A stretch of DNA of 64,000 nt, taken from Legionella gratiana. GTDB lineage: Bacteria; Pseudomonadota; Gammaproteobacteria; Legionellales; Legionellaceae. The position numbers were made by a program, and so were the translations under genes. Positions 1-9,696 of the stretch are shown one piece after another; position 1 is the first letter of the stretch, and the number at the start of each line of letters is the position of its first letter. The DNA is taken from contig NZ_LNYE01000003.1 of the NCBI RefSeq assembly GCF_001467695.1, forward strand, positions 71,328 to 135,327. Direction: 5' to 3'. The notes under the pieces were generated by a model. That model was not told the origin of the DNA. It did no database searches and was given only the letters and a program-made list of their open reading frames with translations.

Positions 1-189
1 AAATAGATAGAAAGATTGCTCAACCAAGGCGGCGACAATTTATGGTTCGTGTCACCAGCGAGCGGCAACTTGCGAAAAATTGATGTTGATTGTAAAACTT
101 TAAAATTGATCTGACAAATTGCTAGAAACTGATAGGTAAATTGTCAGATATTTTGGGGTATTATTCAAGCTCTTTTATGCGCGCCTGAT

Positions 190-208
190 GGCTCATTACA
201 TTGGAGCC
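190..208. repeat. Short hairpin, copy 1 (partner at 11946-11964)
   Basis: GGCTC, a nine-base loop ATTACATTG and GAGCC. A second copy in the IS5 remnant has the identical loop but a GGTTC/GAACC stem, so both changed stem positions keep pairing. Both copies can also be read as a peptide start M-x-H-Y-I-G. The rest of 1-251 has no convincing gene; an open frame from position 3 to a stop at 81-83 could be the tail of a gene entering from the left. Confidence 0.4.
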
Positions 209-251
209 TACAGGAGTGCTGTTGTTAGACAATATTTTCAGGGCCGACTAG

Positions 252-1610
252 TTAACATATCACTTTAAAAGTGATGGCAATTTTATTATATTGCGGATTC
301 CATTCATGAGTTATCTGTGTCAAAGAATTTGTATCTTGATTTATAAACGGCGTTTTGTAACTGTGCATTTTCCTTTGGGAAGCCGTTCCCATATACTCAA
401 AACCTAAAATAGTATTTTTTGTAACTATAAAATCCGTGCCTATTTTCCATAAAAGAGCATTGTGACGTCTTTTTTGTACTTCTTTATGCTGTGCATCCTT
501 AAGAGCCAGATTCCAAGCGGAGTTGTCCCAGCCTAATCCAGCAAAAGGCATTACTTTTTCGTAGAAAACATAACCGGCTCGGCTATAGAGTTGGAATGAG
601 TTCTTAAGTTTTACTGTTTGTGATTTATTATCTATAGGATTAATTCTATTTGCTTCTGCATTAGACCAATTTGTATCAAAAGCAACCCCTATAGCATAAG
701 AACGAATACGATGAATATACCCTAAGCCAACTCCCCCATCTATCCCTCTAGAGTTTGGAGTTCCTTGGCGAGATATACTCATTTCTAGAAATTTAGTCTT
801 TTTGCCAACATCATTACCGTAACCTACATTTCCACCGAAATAAACGCCTTGAAATGCAATTTTTTCTCCTTTAAGTAAAGTAGGCGGGACAAAAGTCTCA
901 ACGTTTTCGTTTGCAAATGGAATTACTTTGACCGTAAAAGCATACTTATTGTATTGAGGCTTCCACGAATCTTTAAATAATTCGTTGGGATAAAAAAATT
1001 GTTTTTCGCTTGCTATGGTTCCGATATATTCAAATCCGAAAGCCAGAGAAGGTGAGATCAAAATATCTACACCCATTTTCCATAGAAAAGCATTTTGGCG
1101 CTGTTTTATGCTATCTCGGTTCCTAACGCCAAAGGGATTTGTATGAACGCTATTTAAGGTCCATGATGAGTTATCCCATCCTAATCCTAAAGAAGGCATA
1201 ATCTTTTCAAAAAAAACATAGCCACTGCGCGCATAAACCTGAAACGAGTTATTTAAATGAGCAAAAATTGCCTCGCTTCCATCAAGATGTTGATGAAACC
1301 CGGTGCCATTGCTCCAGCTTTTATCAAGAGATAGCCCAAATGCCCAGCCCCCAATGCGATGTATATATCCTGTCTCAACACCTCCATCTACACCTCTAAC
1401 ACCTAAGTCATTTATATTGAATGCAATTTCAGTGTTATCTTGTATAAATTTTTTTTTACTTCCTCCTTCGCCATAACCTAAATTACCTCCAAGATAAAAC
1501 CCTTCGAATGCTTTAAAATTATTTGATAAAGGTGGTTTTGCAGAAACGATAGTATTTACTGTTATAAGAATGGAAAGAAACAAATTCCTTTTAGTTTTAA
1601 TTTGATTCAT
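252..1610 (-). CDS. Tandem-duplicated Opa-like outer-membrane beta-barrel protein
   Basis: The product (about 452 residues) has an N-terminal signal peptide ending near VSA-KPP and two homologous barrel-type domains of about 200 residues each. Each domain opens with a similar motif (FEGFYLGGNLGYG; FQGVYFGGNVGYG) and shares GGV..GYIHRI, SGYVFFEK/AGYVFYEK, GLGWDNS.W and PQYNK. Single-domain relatives are the Opa/OmpA-like porin family (OMP_b-brl). The first domain ends in VKVIPF, with the terminal aromatic typical of barrel assembly signals, while the second ends in FKVIC. The start at 1610 is chosen because AAGGA lies upstream and the signal peptide follows directly; the start at 1631 lacks a ribosome site. 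Function unknown; a surface protein is likely. Confidence 0.75.
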   Translation of the reverse strand: MNQIKTKRNLFLSILITVNTIVSAKPPLSNNFKAFEGFYLGGNLGYGEGGSKKKFIQDNTEIAFNINDLGVRGVDGGVETGYIHRIGGWAFGLSLDKSWSNGTGFHQHLDGSEAIFAHLNNSFQVYARSGYVFFEKIMPSLGLGWDNSSWTLNSVHTNPFGVRNRDSIKQRQNAFLWKMGVDILISPSLAFGFEYIGTIASEKQFFYPNELFKDSWKPQYNKYAFTVKVIPFANENVETFVPPTLLKGEKIAFQGVYFGGNVGYGNDVGKKTKFLEMSISRQGTPNSRGIDGGVGLGYIHRIRSYAIGVAFDTNWSNAEANRINPIDNKSQTVKLKNSFQLYSRAGYVFYEKVMPFAGLGWDNSAWNLALKDAQHKEVQKRRHNALLWKIGTDFIVTKNTILGFEYMGTASQRKMHSYKTPFINQDTNSLTQITHEWNPQYNKIAITFKVIC

Positions 1611-1869
1611 ATAACTTGTTTTCCTTATCATAACGTTTTTAAAAGAGTGATTATTACAAGCGTAGCAGGGAGGTGATTTGCCTGTTTCAAAACGATAGAC
1701 TTACTCGGCGATATCGAAGTAATACAAAAAATGCCGTTTATCATATTTTTTTGTTATAAATAACGATAAGTTAGTGTCATAGAAAATGAAGCAAAGAAGT
1801 TTGCAAGGTTGCATCCTGCATTTCTTACTATAAAAAACAAAGATACCAGATTTTGCTAATGATGCATAT

Positions 1870-2198
1870 GGCCGTGTTGCAAATAATTTCAAAAGTTCAA
1901 ACTAATAAATTTTAGACACAAGTTACCTGTATAAGCCAATTGCTCATTGATAAAAGGAGACTTCATTGGGATTTTCACAAATCCAGATATCAAATTGGCC
2001 TTTCTTAAACATATGCATGATTTCAACCCTTTGATGGTGGCATAGGTAGTTTTTATGGAGTAAAAACCTCGAACGCGATTAATTAATCGTTTAAGTTTAC
2101 CACGATCTGCTTCCAGCCGATTATTACGATATTTTATTTGCAAATGCCGGGCCTGGTGACAAATTACCTTCCTGTTTTAGCTCTTTAATGCCTTTAAC
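1870..2198 (-). pseudogene. IS6-family transposase remnant (C-terminal part, frameshifted)
   Basis: The central frame encodes YRNNRLEADRGKLKRLI, the region around the last catalytic Glu of IS6/IS26-type DDE transposases. After a frameshift the next frame continues as VEIMHMFKKGQFDIW and stops; on the other side another frame gives VKGIKELKQEGNLSPG. The sequence at 1870-1883 (ggccgtgttgcaaa) closely resembles the 14-bp IS6 terminal inverted repeat, so this is the real right-hand end of the gene. The N-terminal part was removed by the Tn3-type relic beginning at 2199. Non-functional. Confidence 0.75.
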
Positions 2199-2620
2199 GG
2201 GTTTTCCCGCATATACAGTCCAAACTAGCAATGAACCCACTAAGCCACCTTGAGTGATAATATTTTATCTATGCCGAACAATATTTCCAATTGATCAATA
2301 TCTTCAGTGAAGTCATATTCCCCATGTAGACTTACATAATGCCAAATTAGTGTTGAACCATTACGGAGATTGTTTAAATAGCCTTCCTTTTCTCTTCATC
2401 CTCCGTTGTTGCCAATTTTGTGACAGAACTTAATTCATTCCACAATACAATCGCATTTTGGCTCAACCGTTGGCAACCAACAACCATCTCTTGTTCCTTT
2501 TTCCCACAGTATTGAATTTCTTGGTGATTGCCGAATAAAATGGCTTTCAAAATTTATTAGATAACTCTATCTTATTTAGCTGTTTTTCTACAGCTTGTCG
2601 GGTTATTAATATATTTCATA
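2199..2620 (-). pseudogene. Relic end of a Tn3-family transposon (IR plus tnpA 3' fragment)
   Basis: Bases 2199-2235 match the 37-bp inverted repeat of the intact transposon at 5821 at 32 of 37 positions by my count. Bases about 2250-2620 align with the 3' end of its tnpA (5872-6240), including the stretch coding for the last catalytic region, but with many substitutions and frame changes. Orientation is the same as in the intact element. The relic cuts the IS6 transposase on its left and abuts the HEPN-type gene on its right, so it is an older, related insertion that lost its right half. Confidence 0.75.
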
Positions 2621-2640
2621 TCGTCTTGCATGGAGAATAG

Positions 2641-3603
2641 AATGGACTCTAAAAAGAATAAAAATTTCAAATCTATTAATTTTTGAAAAAATTAAAAGAC
2701 AAAATAATAACCTCTTCGAAGTAAAGTCGTTAATAAATATTATTCCCTCATTAAAACAAATTAATCCTTCGTTACTGCTGTATATCCCTATTAAGCTTGT
2801 TACATTTATCGAGTGCTATTTTAAAGATGTTGTCCGTGAATTTGTGGACAATGATGCCGCATACGCAAATGCTTTAATAGATCATCTTAAAGATATTCCT
2901 ATTGATATGGACTTTATTAACTACTTATCCAACAAAATTATTACAGTAGGCAGTATTATTTCACAGCTGGTCTCAGTTCAAAGAATAGATTCCATAATAA
3001 GTGTAATGGACAAGCTCTTAGGCAAAAAATACTTTTAAAAACGAGATGTCTAATTATCTGAACAATCATAATGAGCAAAAAATATCTTGGGATTCACTTA
3101 TATCAAGTCTTCAAGAGTTGAATAATCATCGCAATATAATAGTTCACGAAAATTCAGATTTAATCCTGAAAGAAGATCAAATAATTGCGTATCTGAAACA
3201 CACTGAATTATTGTATGAAGGAACCAATCATATAATAAACAAAATACTTTATCCCAATGCCCCCACCACTCAAACTGAAATGAATCAATTTGCATTTGTA
3301 AAAGCGGAAGAAATTGATAAAGAAATAAGAGGATTAATATATAAGATCTCGACTTACATAAGAGAAAAAGGTGAAAAAGTACATATAAAACAGTTGCTAA
3401 CATATTATAAGCAACGAGAAAAAAGCATCGAAGAATATGGAAAATTTAAAGCGGATTTTTACGAAGGAGGTAGTATATATCCACTGATTTATCATTCAGC
3501 AATCACAGAGGCTCGTGAAAAATTTTTTGATGAGCTAAAACAAAACTTTATCAATTATAATGGTGAAATTGAAATTCACCCATTAAGTCTTTATGAGGAA
3601 TAA
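2641..3603 (+). pseudogene. HEPN-domain-like protein, N-terminally truncated and frameshifted
   Basis: An open frame runs from the edge of the Tn3 relic to a stop at 3036-3038 and includes FKDVVREFVDNDAAYANALI and an SIMDKLLG-like segment (SVMDKLLG). Reading then resumes in another frame through 3603. The shift falls in the A-rich tract near 3022-3030, so one indel separates the halves. The second half carries HRNIIVHEN, which fits the R-x4-H signature of HEPN domains (often RNases in toxin or defence systems), followed by a charged helical tail. The original start is missing. A short protein from 3046 could still be made, but no strong ribosome site precedes it. Confidence 0.55.
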
Positions 3604-3715
3604 TTACAATTTAGAATCATTCACCCTATTTATCATCTAGTTTTCATCAATTTGCTAAAAAAGAGTAGTGAAGTAAATAAACTGCCCGTTTTATATATTT
3701 AACGAAACTACGCCA

Positions 3716-3744
3716 TTGACTTACTTTTATTTAAGATATATACT
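3716..3744 (+). promoter_or_regulatory. Predicted sigma70 promoter of higB2A2
   Basis: TTGACT (3716-3721) and TATACT (3739-3744) are separated by 17 bp and lie about 30 bp upstream of the toxin start. Autoregulated promoters in this position are usual for type II toxin-antitoxin operons. Confidence 0.6.
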
Positions 3745-3773
3745 TTATTCATCAAAGAAAAATAAGAATAGTA

Positions 3774-4085
3774 ATGATTTTTATTGAAACTCCAATTTTT
3801 ACAGAAGACGTGAAAGAATTATTATCTGATGACGAGTATGCTGAGTTTCAAGAGTATCTTGCTGATAATCCTTTGGCGGGAGATGTAATCCAGCAAACTG
3901 GCGGACTACGAAAAGTTCGGTGGTCATCTCAAGGTAAGGGGAAGCGAGGCGGTGTTAGAATTATTTATTATTATGTAACTCCTGCTTCACAAATAAGACT
4001 CTTACTTATTTATAAGAAAGGTATTCAAGATGATCTAACTACAGATCAAAAGAAAATGTTACGGCAATTAAATGAACGGTGGTAA
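3774..4085 (+). CDS. higB2: HigB2-type toxin (RelE/ParE superfamily mRNA interferase)
   Basis: This 103-residue protein matches the HigB2 pattern: an N-terminal IETPIFTEDVKELLSDDEYAEFQ helix region, GDVIQQTGGLRKVRW, then KGKRGGVRIIYYY and a basic strand LLLIYKKG. Family members cleave ribosome-bound mRNA when free of antitoxin. Toxin-first gene order followed by a helix-turn-helix antitoxin is characteristic of HigBA. The stop TAA at 4083-4085 lies just before the antitoxin start, so the pair is probably translationally coupled. It appears intact, with the Arg/Lys-rich active face preserved. In an island it would act as a stability module. Confidence 0.88.
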   Translation: MIFIETPIFTEDVKELLSDDEYAEFQEYLADNPLAGDVIQQTGGLRKVRWSSQGKGKRGGVRIIYYYVTPASQIRLLLIYKKGIQDDLTTDQKKMLRQLNERW

Positions 4086-4087
4086 TC

Positions 4088-4378
4088 ATGGATAAAAAAT
4101 TATTTGAACGATTATACGAAAGTATGACTCAGATGAACGAAATTATTGATGGTGAGCGCGTGCCTTCACGCGAGTTCGTAGTAGATGCTGTTCATGTAAA
4201 AGAAATTAGAAAAAAAACAGGCCTAACCCAAGAAAAATTTTGTCATTTAATTGATGTAAATATTGGAACGTTAAGAAATTGGGAGCAGGGGAGGAGAGAG
4301 CCAACAGGTCCCGCAAAAGCTCTTCTTCGCGCAATAAATAAAGATCCTGAACATGTATTAGCTGCATTAGCTAGTTGA
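4088..4378 (+). CDS. higA2: HigA2/NadS-type antitoxin, XRE helix-turn-helix regulator
   Basis: The 96-residue protein has an N-terminal toxin-binding region and a C-terminal HTH: IRKKTGLTQEKFCHLIDVNIGTLRNWEQGRREPTG, typical of NadS/HigA2 proteins. It should bind and neutralise the upstream toxin and repress the promoter at 3716-3744. The ATG at 4088 is preferred over the alternative three codons upstream because GGTGG precedes it at good spacing; it starts two bases after the toxin stop. No truncation seen. Confidence 0.88.
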   Translation: MDKKLFERLYESMTQMNEIIDGERVPSREFVVDAVHVKEIRKKTGLTQEKFCHLIDVNIGTLRNWEQGRREPTGPAKALLRAINKDPEHVLAALAS

Positions 4379-4844
4379 TAATTTAACCATTTCTATGAAG
4401 AAGTGCCGACAGTGTCGGCACAATTCAAAGTTTCTCCAAAAGCGCTTTCAACTAAAAAATATGGAAAACCAGTTTAGTGTTGGTACACTAAATGATATTA
4501 AACGATTTTACTTGCAAATGAGCCACGCAGCGCGTGGCTAATCTATTGAAATAGGATTAAGCCGAATTTGAGCTGGATTTATCACCAAGCATTAATGCGG
4601 AGAAGAAGCGCATGTTATAATATTAAATTAGGTCTGATCATCGTGAAACCAAAAGATAGGAGGAGGGGAGAGGCTACATCAGCAAATAACATCTAAAAAG
4701 TCTTATTAATCGTAATCTCAGACTCAAAACTGTAATTCTATAAATAAATCTCTGAGCAATTTGGTCATATTATATTATTATGATAAAGAGTTTAGCGAGG
4801 TCTCGACTAAACACCCCAATGTGTAACAAAAAAAGGTATAGTTG
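4379..4844. other. Gene-free stretch with three perfect inverted repeats
   Basis: No plausible gene. It holds three perfect palindromes: 4403-4421 (9-bp arms GTGCCGACA/TGTCGGCAC around one base), 4473-4492 (TTTAGTGT, TGGT, ACACTAAA) and 4521-4539 (AGCCACGC, AGC, GCGTGGCT). None is followed by a T-run, so they are not typical terminators; the first, with a one-base centre, looks more like a protein-binding operator. Confidence 0.6.
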
Positions 4845-5081
4845 ATGGACAGAACTTCTAATGATCCACTGCACGGCATTACCCTAGAGGCTATCTTAAA
4901 TAGTTTGTTGATTTGTTATGGCTGGGAAGGCCTGGCGGAAAGAGTCAAAGTTAACTGCTTTTCTTCCAACCCCAGTATCAAATCAAGCCTTAAATTCCTG
5001 CGCAAAACACCATGGGCAAGAAAGGAAATTGAAACCCTTTATATTGCTTCCTTAAAAGATAAAAATTGCGACAACTCATAA
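4845..5081 (+). CDS. VF530-family (DUF2132) DNA-binding protein
   Basis: A 78-residue protein with the conserved VF530 core: [10 protein letters not shown] near the start, then [15 protein letters not shown] and [17 protein letters not shown]. The family was defined structurally as a small helical fold that binds DNA; its cellular role is unclear. ATG at 4845 is chosen over the TTG one codon upstream; AAGG lies a few bases before it. It is followed closely by an S4-domain gene and is probably co-transcribed with it. Confidence 0.8.
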   Translation: MDRTSNDPLHGITLEAILNSLLICYGWEGLAERVKVNCFSSNPSIKSSLKFLRKTPWARKEIETLYIASLKDKNCDNS

Positions 5082-5101
5082 TTACTGGAGTAATAAATAA
5101 T

Positions 5102-5320
5102 ATGAAGGATGTTTTCATTAATAAAGAACCTGTTGAACTCTTTAAAATTCTTAAATTTGAAGGTATCGCCTCGAGTGGAGCAGAAGCTAAGGATATGATA
5201 GCTGCGGGCTCTGTATTGGTAAACGGCATAATAGAAAAACAGAAAAGAAAAAAGATGGTTGCAGGAGATACGATTGAATTGAAAGGCGAGGTCTTTCGGC
5301 TAAAGTTGGGTGCTAATTAA
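5102..5320 (+). CDS. RNA-binding S4-domain protein (YbcJ-like)
   Basis: A 72-residue single S4 domain: FINKEPVELFKILKFEGIASSGAEAK followed by AAGSVLVNG and KKMVAGDTIELKG, the classic S4 loop that contacts structured RNA. Small stand-alone S4 proteins of the YbcJ type are thought to bind rRNA or tRNA. The start at 5102 is selected because GGAG lies 11 bases upstream; the longer reading from 5066 overlaps the VF530 gene. Downstream, 5321-5482 holds no recognisable feature. Confidence 0.8.
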   Translation: MKDVFINKEPVELFKILKFEGIASSGAEAKDMIAAGSVLVNGIIEKQKRKKMVAGDTIELKGEVFRLKLGAN

Positions 5321-5482
5321 CATTTCTATACACTCAGGTCCTAGTAAAAGTAGGTGAATATCAAGTAGGATTACAGCGTTCCAAAGATATTTTCATATTA
5401 ATCAGACCAATGTGAATTCACCCACAAGTTATTACGTACACACTAGATCTGTACGAAAGAGCTTATTTAAAACTCTTTCCAT

Positions 5483-5820
5483 TTATTTATCCTTTCCAAG
5501 GGAACTTATGGAATTATACTCATTTGAATCAACTCCAATATGCTTTAATTGCTCAAAACTTCGTAGGTCTTTTTTATAACCGCGGGGAAGTCCATCTTTC
5601 ATCATACTAAGACAAGAGTTGTATGTATCTTTATCTATTTTGGGAATGTTTAATTGCTTAAATGATTTTTTATCGGTAGCGATTATACCCGTGTTTCCTG
5701 CGAAATATTGTTCACATAGAGATAAAAATAATTTATCGTTACTTACTACCGTTATATTAATATTTTTTTTATCGACAAGCTTGACCAGATAACTTACTTC
5801 ATGGTCTTTTTTGACAAGTT
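5483..5820 (-). pseudogene. C-terminal fragment of an unrecognised protein cut by the Tn3 transposon
   Basis: The open frame continues into the transposon inverted repeat, which supplies an artificial N-terminus MGWICGKT from a TTG codon at 5845. Native sequence begins with QLVKKDHEVSYLVKLVD and runs about 112 residues to GKDK. It includes ITVVSNDKLFLSLCEQYF and a Lys/Asp-rich tail. I do not recognise the family. The original start and N-terminal part are absent, so the product is probably not functional. Confidence 0.5.
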
Positions 5821-5857
5821 GGGTTTTACCGCATATCCAGCCCAAACTGGCAATGAG
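5821..5857 (+). repeat. Tn3 terminal inverted repeat, left
   Basis: 37 bp beginning GGGTTTTACCGC, identical to the reverse complement of 10856-10892. Read outward it contains a TTG start and an open MGWICGKT frame that fuses to the flanking fragment. Confidence 0.95.
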
Positions 5858-5871
5858 ATAGCTAAGCGACT

Positions 5872-8800
5872 TTAAGTCGCTAATATTTTATCCATATCGA
5901 ACAACATATCCTGTTCTTCAATATCCTGAGTAAAGTCATATTCCCCATGCAAATTGACGTAATGCCAGATTAAAGTCGACCCATTGCGAATAATAGTTAA
6001 TAGTGCCTTCCTGCTTTCTTCATCTTCTAACAAGGACATTTTTTGCGAAAGATATAGCTCATTCCATAATAAAATTGCATTCTGGATTAAGCGCTGGCAA
6101 CCAACAACCATTTCTTGTTCCTCCTTACTGCTGTATTGAATTTTCTGGTTGTTACCAAACAGAATGGCTTTTGAGAATTTATTTGATAGTTCAATACGAT
6201 TTAACTGTTTTTCAATAGCCTGTCGTAATTCCACATCATCAATATATCGAAGAATAAACAGACTTTTAATAATTCGTCTATATTCCTTTATGGCGCAGTA
6301 CAATGGATGTTGTTTAGAATATGAACTGAGACGCTTGAACAGTTGTGATGCCGTTGTGGCTTTAAGTTTAATCGTAACCATCAAACGCAAAATATCATCC
6401 CAATGTGTTTTAATTAAATCAGTGTCGATATAGCGATGCGGGAGTATCTTATATCCTTTGGTTTCATAGGTGCTTCTAGAGTTAAAACTGTATAAAGTGG
6501 CTTTCTTCAGACCTTTAATTCTGGGTGCAAAATAAATCCCCAGCATGTTCAATATCCCAAAAATTGCTTCAGAATAACCATGTGTATCAGTGGAATGGAT
6601 TGTGCTTTTGATCGAAAGATTATGTAATAACCCATCGGCGACATAGGCTGCTTCTCGTTCAGAGCTACTGATGGACGTAGTATAAAACAGCCGGTTTAGC
6701 TCATCAATGAAGCTGTAAAGTGAAGATCCTGAGCCGCTTCCAAAGTATTTGAATGATTTATTGGCGTTCAATGACTCAACAACTACGCTGACTTTTCGTC
6801 CATCGCTGGATGTATGTAATTCACCAGGATTTCTTTGGTAGATGCTGGCTAATGATAGCTTGCCGAGCAGACCAAGAATGCATTGATTGGCTGCGTTAAT
6901 ATTATCAAGACTCATGTGCCAGTTTACAAAGTTTTCCAGGGCATCTTCCGTAATCCCTTTGGAGACATTGGCCATCTTGCTGATGCCAATGTTGCATCCA
7001 ATTCCTAAAATCGATGCATAAAATATGGATGTTTTGGGCAAGATCTTCTTGTCTTTAACGCTGTGATGGCGAAAGCAATCAAGGTAACCAGTTAACCGCT
7101 GAATATCACTCAATATTTTTAGTATCGATGTATATTTCTGATCAGCAAACAGAGAAGATACCGACTGCGTATTTATTTTTTCGACTTTAGGTGTTGTCAG
7201 AACCATTCGTCTCTTTGAATCAAATTTGATGTGAGGATTTTTGTCTGCCTTGATACGGCGATTAGTTTTATGGTATGCCCTGTGGAGTTTTTTTTGAAGG
7301 GTTTCCATTAATTGATCAATGTCTGCAAAATCGAGTAACCCTGCTTCTTCCAGTAACCTGTTCCTGTTAGCCTGCCAATGTTCTTTGGGGTGTAAATAAT
7401 TTTCCAGTGACAGATAGCGATAGGCTGGCTTCAGACTGATAACACCCACTTTTAAAGCATCGGCCGTATAAAAATAAAGCAACACTTTATAAAGGGAGAT
7501 CCTAAATTTACCTTCACTGGAATAAAGTGCAACCTGCTCATTTTCAGATAAAAAGCTGATTGGCGCCTCTTTCCCCACATTACCTGTTTTGGCCTGATAG
7601 TGTTTGATGGCTACTAAAATGGCAGGAATATCCTGATTTTCCGGGATATCAAATGCAATATTGCGCAAAATATCAGCCACTCTGTTCTGTAATTTAAGGG
7701 ACAAATCCTCCAGTATCTGGTAATAGTTCTGTGCATTCATTTCATCAAGTGCCTGTTTTGTATATTCATCCAGTTTTGGTTCCGGTGGATAGATTTCCAG
7801 GTGCTGGTGATAGTCCTCCAGCAATTGCCTGATTTGTTGAACCTTCTCCGAATCGCTTAAAACAGGTGATGTTGCCAGCTTTTCAATTTTTTTCAGTTGA
7901 GCCTTATAGGATATTCTTGCATCTGATAATAATTGCAGGGTTTCCTTTTGCTGGTCTTTTTGTTTAAAGATCTGTTCCTTTTCATTTTTTGTAGAGGCGT
8001 TTTCTGTTGCCTTCACACAGTTAAGTAAAATATCTGCAAAAATATCCTGTCTTAACTGATATTGATGAACCAGAAAACAAATGATATGGAGATAGCGTTT
8101 ATCAGGCTGAAGCTGATTAATCTGAAACAGACTGGCCTTGCGAACCCAGGTTGCCTAATGCTTGACGGTATCATTGTGCAGATTTAGTCTATCGAGCAAG
8201 GGACTAACACTGTTATAAATACTTTGGATTAGTTGAAAATCCTCGATACTTTTCTTAATCTCCTTTGGCTTTTTTGAGTGACTGATGGTTTTAAGCCTGG
8301 CAATGGTTGAAGAATCCGCATCATCTATTTTTAGAAGAGCATCCATACTGATTTTGTGACCATCGGATAATTGATCCTCAATCAAATGAACCAGATGTTT
8401 ATCATAATCACTGGTTGTCTCTGTGATGCTTAGAGCAAATCGATTGTAACGAGGGATCTCAATATGCCTAGCTTTCAGAAGATCGAATACATCCTGTAAA
8501 ATCTGTTTTGGTGGGTAACGACGGGCAACGCGATCATGGATGCTCTCCCTGAACAATGTTTTTGCCTCTTCATCAAAGGGTTTTATCGCTAGATATTCCC
8601 GAATTATCTGTTTATGGTAATTAAATGTTCGCTGATGATATTTTGTTAATTGCACCTCATTGCTGTCAAAGCCGTATTGGTGGCATATGACCTTGAGATC
8701 AGATTCATAAAATTGTCTTGGCTGGTAGAATCGCGCTCCTGCCAGGCAATACCCAAACAATAAAATAAATCCAGCTTTATTGGTGACGCTATCCACGCTT

Positions 8801-8922
8801 TTCAGCCAGACTGCTAACTCTGGTGGTAAACAAAAATATTTATTTTGTTCATCTTGGGAAAAATTTGGTGGAGCATTGAAAATAGTTTGTTCTGCTGGGG
8901 TCAGTATTTCAAGCTTTGCCAT
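5872..8922 (-). pseudogene. tnpA: Tn3-family transposase TnpA with one in-frame amber stop
   Basis: The N-terminal DUF4158-type part (from ATG at 8922, MAKLEILTPAEQ) and the 714-residue C-terminal part are in the same frame. A single TAG at 8155-8157 separates them, and the sequence after it (ATWVRKASLFQINQL) reads on without another stop. Without that codon the protein would be about 1016 residues, normal for TnpA. The DDE domain is present: SSDGRKVSV, STDTHGYSEAIF, and a late Glu in LLWNELY. As it stands, translation gives a 255-residue fragment, with possible internal initiation for the rest. It would act on the 37-bp ends. Confidence 0.9.
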
Positions 8923-9081
8923 TAAGGTACATCCAGGACATCAAATTTAATTCTTTTAACGCTCGTTTTGTTGAGCGGGAAAATATAGCATATTGGTGCA
9001 TTATAAATGATAATAAAATCTATGGCGTTATGTATAAAAATAACCTTAATACAAAAATGATAGAAATTGGATGAAATTTGC
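8923..9081. promoter_or_regulatory. Divergent tnpA/tnpR intergenic region, probable res site
   Basis: In Tn3-type elements with divergent transposase and serine resolvase, the resolution site and both promoters lie between the genes. This 159-bp A+T-rich spacer has that position. I could not delineate the three resolvase subsites by eye. Confidence 0.5.
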
Positions 9082-9696
9082 ATGATTTATGGATATGTTC
9101 GGGTGAGTACCCAAGATCAAAGCGTTGATAGCCAGAAAAATAGCATCAGCAGATATTGCATTGATCAAAAACTAATGGTCGATGAGTGGATAGAGCTTGA
9201 AATGTCTTCACGAAAGTCTACCGCACATCGCCGAATTGATGAGTTGTTAAATAAATTGTCACCAGACGATATTGTAATTTCTTCTGAACTATCACGCCTT
9301 GGGCGATCAATTAAGGAAACACTCAATACCATAGAAACAATTATCCAGGATAAACAAGCGCGACTGATTCTTATCAAGCAAAATCTAGATTTGAATCCTG
9401 CTGCCAAATGCAATGTAGCTAATAAAGTGCTAATCACCATCTTTTCTATGCTGGCTGAATTGGAAAGAGATTTTATTTCGAAAAGAACCAAAGAGGGATT
9501 AAAGGCACGTGCAGCCAAAGGTATAAAACTTGGCAAACCTAAAGGCGTAATTCAGGCATCTATGTATGATAAAGATAAAGATAAAATTCTACATCTTTAT
9601 CATCTGGGAGTACCGATACAAAAAATTATTTCAACGCATCTTGGTTATGGGAAATATCTGTCACTTAAAGCTTGGCTTAGAAAGGTATCGATATGA
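9082..9696 (+). CDS. tnpR: Serine recombinase (Tn3-type resolvase/invertase)
   Basis: This 204-residue protein opens with MIYGYVRVSTQDQS, carrying the catalytic Ser of the resolvase family, followed by ELSRLGRS and the long E helix region ending in ISKRTKEGLKARAAKGIKLGKP. A short C-terminal DNA-binding part follows. It should resolve transposition cointegrates at res upstream. The ATG at 9082 fits the family's usual N-terminus; an upstream TTG adds an atypical five residues. Its TGA overlaps the ATG of the nucleotidyltransferase. Confidence 0.9.
   Translation: MIYGYVRVSTQDQSVDSQKNSISRYCIDQKLMVDEWIELEMSSRKSTAHRRIDELLNKLSPDDIVISSELSRLGRSIKETLNTIETIIQDKQARLILIKQNLDLNPAAKCNVANKVLITIFSMLAELERDFISKRTKEGLKARAAKGIKLGKPKGVIQASMYDKDKDKILHLYHLGVPIQKIISTHLGYGKYLSLKAWLRKVSI

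Noticed and set aside
1701..1892. Minus-strand open frame next to the IS6 remnant
   Set aside because: It crosses the IS6 terminal repeat and has no homology or ribosome site; likely chance.
5872..8922. tnpA as two separate proteins with a distinct function each
   Set aside because: The two parts are in one frame with a single stop between them, and together give the normal TnpA length.
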